Of a DNA stretch of 64,000 nt, positions 58,587 to 64,000 are shown in pieces. The stretch covers positions 248,001 through 312,000 of the forward strand of contig NZ_QNUM01000006.1 in NCBI RefSeq assembly GCF_003574655.1, given 5' to 3'. Each line of letters opens with the position of its first letter. The stretch's first letter is position 1. The notes below the pieces were generated by a model. It was not told the origin of the DNA and made no database searches. It worked only from the letters and a program-made list of their open reading frames with translations. The DNA comes from Cohaesibacter haloalkalitolerans. GTDB lineage: Bacteria > Pseudomonadota > Alphaproteobacteria > Rhizobiales > Cohaesibacteraceae. Position numbers and translations under genes: made by a program.

Positions 58587-60944
58587 ATGGTCTATTCAAA
58601 TAGTCGAAAGGAATACCGAAGGAGTATTTCTACGCCTTTTTTGATCATTGCTGTGGGGCTGGTGCTGGCAACGTCCATCCTGGTTGGCTTCTGGCAGATC
58701 TGGAAGAATGATGAAACCAACATCGCCCATGAAGACGAGCGGCTGAATTTCGTTCTCCAACGCGTCATGAAGGATTTGTCGACGGTTGTCGAGGACACCG
58801 CCCGCAACGTCGTGATGCTGGCCGGAACGCCGCCGATCCAGGGTATATTGACCGCTCGCAGGAATAATTCCGTTGCTGAAATCGCCCGGATTGAAGAGGC
58901 TATCTGGAAAGACCGCCTGGCACAGATCTTTCTCTCGCTGGGAGAAAGCAACCGCAACCTGCTGCAGGTCCGTTTGATCGGTTTGGACGGCAAGGAAGCC
59001 ATCCGGGTCAACCGGATCGGCGAAACGGTCGTGCGTGCCTCCCCCAAAGAGCTGCAGGACAAGAGCCAGCATGCCTATGTGCAGCAGACCCTTGGCACAG
59101 CCAGAGGCAAGATCAAGTATTTCGGTATCGACTACAATCGTGAGCATGGTGAAATCGAGGAACCGCGCGTGTTCGTCATGCGCGTGGCAACGATGGCCTT
59201 TGGCAAGGATGACGAACCGCTTGGGATCATCGTTATCAACATCGACATGAGCCGTGTCATTGCCAAGATGATGGGGACGGTTCGAGCGCCCAAGCAATTC
59301 CTGCTGATCAACGAAAAGGGCACCTATCTGACGATGCCAGAAAGGAATGCGTCGGCAGCCACGATCCAAGCTCGCTTGCAGGTCTTCAAATCCAGATATC
59401 CAGATCTGGCAGCGCGCCTCGATAAAGGCTGGCGCGGTGGTGACAATGAAACCGTCCGCGTCAGGAATCAAAGCTTCATTGCGCGCATCGGTCAGATGCG
59501 TTTCGATTGGTCCGACCCGTCACACTACTTGCTTGCTGTCACCATGACGCCGATGAAGGAGCTCTTGGCGCAAAACCAGGAGATGCAGAGACAGGTTTTC
59601 CTGTTCACCGCTCTGCTGGCGCTGATTGGCGCCAATGTCGCCTATATGCTCACGCGTCATGTCGTCAAGCCGCTGCAGTTGCTGACCGATGCGGCGCGCC
59701 AGCTTTCCAGAGGCGCGACTGTGGACAGCCTGAAGGTGGACGGGCGCGACCGCCCCGATGAAATCGGTGTGCTGCTGCGCTCCGTCTATGAGATGGCGTC
59801 CAATCTCGAAGAGAAGCAGAAAAGCATGCGGGCGATTCTGACAACCGCCCAGAACCCTATCCTGATGATCAGCCGAAGAGGCATCATCCACAATGTCAAC
59901 GACGCGACAGAACAACTGTTTGGCTATTCGCGCGAGGAAATGGTCGGCCAGAATATTTCCATGCTCATGAACGAGCATGACAGAAAGCATCATGACAGCT
60001 ATCTGCAACGCCCATCCCTTCTCGGACCCGGCAAGATTCTGGATGGCGGGCGCGAAGTGCAGGCCGTATGCAAGGACGGCTCGACGGTGCCGATCCATCT
60101 GGCGGTCAGCAAGCTTCATATCAAGAACGAGCTCTTCTTTACCGGCATCATGACTGATCTCACCGAGTTGAAGAAGGTCGACAAGATGAAAAGCGAGTTT
60201 GTCTCCACGGTAAGTCATGAGCTGCGCACCCCGCTGACATCGATCAAGGGCGCGCTGGGGCTGTTGCGCAGCACTTCGGGTGAGGCCCTGCCGGACAGCG
60301 GCAGGAAGATGCTCGATATCGCCTATGCCAACTGTGAGCGTCTGTCCGTGCTGATCAATGACATTCTGGATATGGAAAAGATCGAGGCAGGCAAGCTGAC
60401 CTATGATTTTGCTCTGTTCGATCTGGTGGCTTTCCTTGCCGAGGTCATCGAGACCAACCGTGCCTACGCCGAGCAGGCCGGTGTGTCCTTTGTCTTCCAG
60501 AGTCTGCCAGACCCGATCATCATCTTTGCCGACCGGTGTCGACTGGAACAGGTGGTCACCAACGTGCTCTCCAACGCGGTGAAATATTCGCCCGGCGGAG
60601 CGCAGGTTGAAGTCTCTGCCTATGTCGAGGAAAGCAAGGTGCGGATCGCCGTTCGGGACCATGGCGAAGGCATACCGGAAGACTTCCACGACAAGATTTT
60701 CGGAAAATTTGCCCAGGCTGACTCTTCCGACACCCGAACCAGAGGAGGAACCGGCCTCGGGCTGGCCATATCGCGCGAAATCATCAAGGCGCACAGCGGC
60801 CAGATCGAGTTTGAATCCGCAGCGGGTGAAGGCACAACCTTTTTCATTACCCTGGATATCGCACCCGAAGACCAATCCTTCAACAGGGCGCAGCCCCCCG
60901 GTTTTCTGGCTGAACAGCTGGAAGACACGCGCCATATTGCATAG
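58587..60944 (+). CDS. Membrane sensor histidine kinase (extracytoplasmic sensor - HAMP - PAS - HisKA - HATPase)
   Basis: A 785-aa kinase. Helix 1 is near residues 12-34 and helix 2 near 332-352 (VFLFTALLALIGANVAYML). Between them is a periplasmic region of about 300 residues that looks like a double-Cache type sensor. HAMP (about 353-405) and PAS (about 412-530, with YSREEMVGQNISMLM) follow. HisKA carries SHELRTPL with phospho-acceptor His544, and the HATPase domain has GGTGLGLAIS near residue 720. It has no fused receiver. Downstream are a CheY-like receiver, an Hpt protein and a receiver-PAS protein, so it is the input of a split phosphorelay. The stimulus is unknown; small organic acids are common Cache ligands. 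Confidence 0.93.
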   Translation: MVYSNSRKEYRRSISTPFLIIAVGLVLATSILVGFWQIWKNDETNIAHEDERLNFVLQRVMKDLSTVVEDTARNVVMLAGTPPIQGILTARRNNSVAEIARIEEAIWKDRLAQIFLSLGESNRNLLQVRLIGLDGKEAIRVNRIGETVVRASPKELQDKSQHAYVQQTLGTARGKIKYFGIDYNREHGEIEEPRVFVMRVATMAFGKDDEPLGIIVINIDMSRVIAKMMGTVRAPKQFLLINEKGTYLTMPERNASAATIQARLQVFKSRYPDLAARLDKGWRGGDNETVRVRNQSFIARIGQMRFDWSDPSHYLLAVTMTPMKELLAQNQEMQRQVFLFTALLALIGANVAYMLTRHVVKPLQLLTDAARQLSRGATVDSLKVDGRDRPDEIGVLLRSVYEMASNLEEKQKSMRAILTTAQNPILMISRRGIIHNVNDATEQLFGYSREEMVGQNISMLMNEHDRKHHDSYLQRPSLLGPGKILDGGREVQAVCKDGSTVPIHLAVSKLHIKNELFFTGIMTDLTELKKVDKMKSEFVSTVSHELRTPLTSIKGALGLLRSTSGEALPDSGRKMLDIAYANCERLSVLINDILDMEKIEAGKLTYDFALFDLVAFLAEVIETNRAYAEQAGVSFVFQSLPDPIIIFADRCRLEQVVTNVLSNAVKYSPGGAQVEVSAYVEESKVRIAVRDHGEGIPEDFHDKIFGKFAQADSSDTRTRGGTGLGLAISREIIKAHSGQIEFESAAGEGTTFFITLDIAPEDQSFNRAQPPGFLAEQLEDTRHIA

Positions 60945-60953
60945 GAGACACCC

Positions 60954-61370
60954 ATGACCAAGGCTCTCGAACGGATCACATATGTAGAGGATGATCAGGA
61001 CATTCGCGCCATCGCCGAGCTTGCTCTTGGAGCACTCGGAGGCTATCAGCTCGACCTTTGCGAGAATGGCAAGGTTGCTCTGGAACGCGTGCCGGTCTTC
61101 CACCCTGACCTCATCCTGCTTGATGTGATGATGCCGGTCATGGACGGCACAGAAACACTCCGGACCCTCAAAAGCACGCCGGAACTTGCCGATATTCCTG
61201 TTGTTTTCATGACAGCCAAGGCTCAGCGCCATGAGGTGCAGGGGTATAAGGAGAGCGGCGCGGTCGATGTTATCGCCAAGCCGTTTGACCCGACCGATCT
61301 GCCTGCGCGCGTGATGAGGATCTGGGAACTCCATGGCCGTGACCATCAGATCGGGGAGACGATGTCATGA
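60954..61370 (+). CDS. Single-domain response regulator (CheY-like receiver)
   Basis: Receiver of 138 aa with no output domain. The acidic pair is VEDDQD near residue 12, the phospho-accepting Asp57 is in LILLDVMMP, and the conserved Lys is in AKPFDP near residue 108. It starts 9 bp after the kinase and overlaps the Hpt gene (ATGA at 61367). It probably acts as the first aspartate station, passing phosphate to the Hpt protein, though competition as a phosphate sink is also possible. Confidence 0.93.
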   Translation: MTKALERITYVEDDQDIRAIAELALGALGGYQLDLCENGKVALERVPVFHPDLILLDVMMPVMDGTETLRTLKSTPELADIPVVFMTAKAQRHEVQGYKESGAVDVIAKPFDPTDLPARVMRIWELHGRDHQIGETMS

Positions 61371-61795
61371 TCGAACGGTTGAGAGCCCTCATTACCCGTC
61401 ATTGCGAAACCCTGAGACGCGAGCTGGTGGAGATCGAGCTTAGCGTCGACACCTTGTGTCAGGACCCTGAGGCATCTGACGAGCTGAAAAGGCATGCGAT
61501 TGCCCGAAGTCACAAGCTGAAGGGTGGAAGCGGAACCATCGGTTTCAAGGACATCAGCGATTCGGCAGCACGGCTGGAGCGGCTGCTGAAGATGACGCTG
61601 GAGGCCTCCGGCCCTGTAGCAAATGAAACACTGAAGGAAATCAGGAAGGAGAAAGAGACACTCGCCTATCTTATTGGGGGAATCCGCCCCGAGCAATCGG
61701 GTCTCTTTGATGTGCAACTGCCGACGAGCGTGTCTTCTGGCCCCAACGGGCTTGCAGACCAAGACGGCCAGACCAAATTGAGGAGTGTGTCATAA
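61367..61795 (+). CDS. Histidine phosphotransfer (Hpt) domain protein
   Basis: Helical 142-aa protein with the Hpt motif ARSHKLKGGSGTIGF, placing the phospho-accepting His at residue 49. It overlaps the upstream receiver gene and the downstream receiver-PAS gene (TAATG at 61793), so all four relay genes are translationally coupled. It probably carries phosphate between the CheY-like receiver and the receiver-PAS-PAS protein. The C-terminal 30 residues are polar and look disordered. Confidence 0.88.
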   Translation: MIERLRALITRHCETLRRELVEIELSVDTLCQDPEASDELKRHAIARSHKLKGGSGTIGFKDISDSAARLERLLKMTLEASGPVANETLKEIRKEKETLAYLIGGIRPEQSGLFDVQLPTSVSSGPNGLADQDGQTKLRSVS

Positions 61796-63048
61796 TGCAA
61801 AATCTGCTGTCGGAAAGCCTTGCCTTCTCGGCAAGGGTGCAGCCCCTGAGAGACAAGCCCAAGGTTCTCATCGTGGATGATGACAGGGACCTGCTCGACA
61901 TGATTGGCCTGTTTGTTGAAATCGAAGGGTACGAGACAGAGCTGGTGGTCGATGGTGAATTGGCGTTGGAAGCCATCCAGAAAGACCCGCCAGATCTGAT
62001 GATCCTTGATCTGGTCATGCCCGGTATTGGCGGTTTCGAGGTTCTCTCAAGGCTTAAGAAGCTCATGCCCTCCCTCAACCTGCCGGTTGTCATGGTCACG
62101 GCGCTGGAAGAAAACTCTCTGCGCGTGGAAGCCCTGCAATCCGGTGTCGTTGACTATATCCAGAAGCCCGTCGATTTTGCCGTTCTGAGCGCCCGCATCC
62201 GCTCAGCCCTGATGGAACGGCGGATCCAGCGCAAGCTGGCCGAAGCCAATGCACGGCTTGAGGCCATTGTGGCGACAAGGACGCGCCAGCTGGAAGTCAA
62301 GAACGAGTATCTGACGGCCGTGCTGGACAACGCCCGTGATGGCATCATCGGCTGTGATGAAAGCGGCCTGCCGGCGATCTTCAACAAGAAGGCCAGCGAA
62401 ATGCTCGGTATCGAGAATTCGCTCAGCATGCTGATGCCCTATCTCAAGACCAACGAGATGTTCGAGGCTGATGGTGCGACACCGCTGGATTTGGGCACCA
62501 ATCCGCTGCAACTGGCGTTCGAGAATGAAAAGCTGGAAGAGTCGGACATTGTCATTGAGCGTTTCGGTGCCAAGCCGCGGATTGTGAACACCACCGGCAG
62601 CGCCATCCGCGATCAGGAAGGACACAAGATCGGTGCCGTCATTTCGCTCCGGGATGTGACCGAACAGCAAAAGCTGCAAAGCAAGGTTGGTCATTTGCGC
62701 CAGCGCTACGAAAAGCTGCTCGACAGTGTTCCGATGCCGTTGCACATCACTGATGAGCGGGGCTGCCTCCTTGAAGTCAACGAGCTGTGGCTGGAGGCCT
62801 TCGGCTATTCGCTGAGGGAAGTGCAGGGCGCGCATCTGGGCAATTTCCTGACCACCGAGTTCAAGCATCTGGCAGCTGAGACCGTGCGTGCGGCGATGAT
62901 CAACATGGGGCACACGAAGGATGTCAAATGCAAGATCAAGCATGCCGACGGGCGCATTCTGGAAGCGACTCTTGTCAGCCAGGCGGTTTATGACGGCAAG
63001 GGGGAGCTCAACCAGATCGTTGAATATATCACTGATCTGCAAGAGTGA
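61795..63048 (+). CDS. Response regulator with receiver, coiled coil and two PAS domains, no recognised output domain
   Basis: A 417-aa protein. The receiver (about 22-140) has VDDDRD and phospho-accepting Asp72 in LMILDLVMPG, with Lys in QKPVDF near residue 124. A heptad-like helix (about 145-180, RKLAEANARLEAIVATRTRQ) leads to PAS 1 (about 182-290) and PAS 2 (about 303-415, with FGYSLREVQGAHLGNF). It ends in a PAC-like YITDLQE without HTH, GGDEF, EAL, HisKA or phosphatase domain. It may act by protein contact or sense a ligand as well as phosphate. It is the last gene of the relay operon. Confidence 0.9.
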   Translation: MQNLLSESLAFSARVQPLRDKPKVLIVDDDRDLLDMIGLFVEIEGYETELVVDGELALEAIQKDPPDLMILDLVMPGIGGFEVLSRLKKLMPSLNLPVVMVTALEENSLRVEALQSGVVDYIQKPVDFAVLSARIRSALMERRIQRKLAEANARLEAIVATRTRQLEVKNEYLTAVLDNARDGIIGCDESGLPAIFNKKASEMLGIENSLSMLMPYLKTNEMFEADGATPLDLGTNPLQLAFENEKLEESDIVIERFGAKPRIVNTTGSAIRDQEGHKIGAVISLRDVTEQQKLQSKVGHLRQRYEKLLDSVPMPLHITDERGCLLEVNELWLEAFGYSLREVQGAHLGNFLTTEFKHLAAETVRAAMINMGHTKDVKCKIKHADGRILEATLVSQAVYDGKGELNQIVEYITDLQE

Positions 63049-63124
63049 TCGCTTGGGACGTGCCAGAAATTTCACGCCGATCTGCGGGACGCCTGATGAC
63101 CATTTCTGCTGTTTTCAGGCTCTA

Positions 63125-63180
63125 GTGCCAAATCAGGCGTGCCAAATCAGGCGTGCCAAATCAGGCGTGCCAAATCAGGC
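63125..63180. repeat. Four perfect tandem copies of a 14-bp repeat
   Basis: GTGCCAAATCAGGC is repeated exactly four times without spacers (63125-63138, 63139-63152, 63153-63166, 63167-63180). The last copy contains the stop codon of the minus-strand ROK gene (TCA at 63175-63177). It lies between two convergent genes. Perfect identity indicates recent slippage expansion. Confidence 0.95.
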
Positions 63181-64000
63181 GTGGTTGAACAGCATGTTCT
63201 GGTCGAGAAGGTAGCGGATGAACAGGGGAAGGCTGGCGCCACCCAGTGCCCGGGCCGGACTGCCAAGCGTGCCTTCCAGCACCACCGGCAGCTCGATGCC
63301 CTGCCAGTTGCGCTGGCTGATGGCGTCGCGAATCTTTTCCACCAATGCGTCCCGGACGCTGGCTGGCATGGTTCCGTCGACTATGGCCACTTCGAAGTCG
63401 ATGATGGCAGTCGCCGAAGCGATGGCGAGGGCAATATAATGCGCAGCCCTGTCGAGCCATTCCTCAAGAATGGCGCCAAGGTTGGTCCAGTCAAAGGATT
63501 GCTGCTGCAACAGGGTCGGGTCCAGTCCCTTTTCCTTCAGCATCTCCTCGAGAAAATAGAGCGAGGCAAAATCGATCAGCTGTTTGTCTTCGCCGTCGGG
63601 GCCGGGCATCGGCATCGAGGCAAGAGCCCCGGCATTGCGGGTGCGACCTGAATAGATGGAATTGTTGAGCGCCACTCCACCGCCCACGAAGGTGCCCACA
63701 AAGATATAGAGGGAATCGCTGAAGGCCATGCCGCGCCCGAAGGCGACTTCGGCTGAACAGGCTGCCGTGCAGTCATTCTGGGTGTAGGCGTTGAGGCCCG
63801 TGGCGCTTTCCAGTTCCTGGGCGATATCGAAAGTCTTCCAGACGTCCATCGTGCCTGCGGCGACACCCACCTTGTCTTCCCAGCTCCAGAGCTGGAATGG
63901 CAGGGCGATGCCGATTCCGGCGATCTTGTCCTGCTGGCCCGCGCCGATCTGCAGGCTCATGTCGCGCACCCCTTGGGTGGCGAAGGCCTTGACGAGATCC
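63175..64000 (-). CDS. ROK-family protein, C-terminal part (truncated by the window edge)
   Basis: The last 275 residues of a sugar-kinase/repressor-like ROK protein; the 5' end lies beyond 64000, and the frame is open to the edge. Recognisable features are the ASKHA-type core: IGIALPF, NDCTAACSAEVAFG and YIFVGTFVGGGVALNNSIYSG. The usual ROK zinc motif (GHxxxx...CxCGxxGCxE) after that loop is absent. The length and the missing motif suggest a transcriptional regulator of the NagC/XylR type, whose HTH would be off-window, rather than a glucokinase. The stop codon lies within a 14-bp tandem repeat. Confidence 0.82.
   Translation of the reverse strand, partial: DLVKAFATQGVRDMSLQIGAGQQDKIAGIGIALPFQLWSWEDKVGVAAGTMDVWKTFDIAQELESATGLNAYTQNDCTAACSAEVAFGRGMAFSDSLYIFVGTFVGGGVALNNSIYSGRTRNAGALASMPMPGPDGEDKQLIDFASLYFLEEMLKEKGLDPTLLQQQSFDWTNLGAILEEWLDRAAHYIALAIASATAIIDFEVAIVDGTMPASVRDALVEKIRDAISQRNWQGIELPVVLEGTLGSPARALGGASLPLFIRYLLDQNMLFNHA

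Noticed and set aside
59520-61346. 608-codon open frame antisense to the kinase and receiver genes
   Set aside because: The plus strand encodes a full kinase and receiver with intact catalytic residues; the antisense frame has no domain.
63125-63180. Repeat array considered as a CRISPR
   Set aside because: The units are 14 bp, directly adjacent and without spacers, and no cas genes are present.

Overview
The window is a dense, moderately GC-rich segment of a chromosome or large replicon from a heterotrophic alphaproteobacterium. The evidence is three TRAP systems, two tripartite tricarboxylate (TTT) systems and a Dpp-type ABC importer, together with FCD-type GntR, LysR, MarR and TetR regulators and a sigma54/PrpR_N activator. 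An order-level guess of Hyphomicrobiales, possibly a marine Cohaesibacter-like organism, is inference only. No rRNA, tRNA, transposase, integrase or CRISPR array is visible. Almost everything is carbon-source uptake and catabolism, organised as separately regulated operons.

Layout. (1) 255-827: a lone histidine phosphatase. (2) 911-7660: a hexuronate/mannonate locus, with fructuronate reductase (uxuB), a TRAP transporter and a GntR regulator on the minus strand, divergent from mannonate dehydratase (uxuA). Tandem direct repeats lie in the divergent promoter. A DSD1-type PLP aldolase/dehydratase follows (7892-9070). (3) 9077-20443: a PrpR_N-PAS-AAA+ sigma54 activator divergent from an oligopeptide-type ABC importer, a BNR/sialidase-like protein, a four-carbon-acid-sugar kinase and a DapA/NanA-type aldolase. 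A textbook -24/-12 promoter and a perfect palindromic upstream site lie between them. (4) 20541-22487: a GNAT-RLAN-RimK (ATP-grasp) fusion. (5) 22880-35786: a quinate/shikimate locus with a TetR regulator, shikimate/quinate dehydrogenase, TRAP transporter, LysR regulator and the 3-dehydroshikimate dehydratase QuiC. Embedded in it is an unusual four-enzyme module: HMG-CoA-lyase-like, TIM-barrel isomerase, acylating aldehyde dehydrogenase and ThDP enzyme. (6) 35948-36913: a Tat-signal lactonase resembling 2-pyrone-4,6-dicarboxylate hydrolase. (7) 37426-40635: a MarR-EmrA-EmrB efflux operon. (8) 40686-52279: a LysR-controlled long operon (2-hydroxyacid dehydrogenase, RraA-type aldolase, TctCBA, amidohydrolase, second TctC, TRAP DctPQM, SMP-30 lactonase). 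(9) 52337-57863: a GntR-controlled paralogous copy of the dehydrogenase-RraA-TctCBA core. (10) 58587-63048: a split phosphorelay (histidine kinase, CheY-like receiver, Hpt, receiver-PAS-PAS) behind an AT-rich leader containing two perfect dyads. (11) 63175 to the edge: a ROK-family protein whose stop codon lies in a 14-bp tandem repeat.

How the parts fit. Each locus pairs a high-affinity importer with the first cytosolic enzymes and a local regulator. QuiC would feed protocatechuate to a ring-cleavage pathway not present here. The two dehydrogenase-RraA-Tct modules suggest import of a hydroxy-di/tricarboxylate, oxidation to a 2-oxo acid and retro-aldol cleavage to central metabolites. The best candidates for undescribed biology are the sigma54-controlled sialidase-like/kinase/aldolase cluster, the HMGL-isomerase-ALDH-ThDP module and the GNAT-RLAN-RimK ligase.
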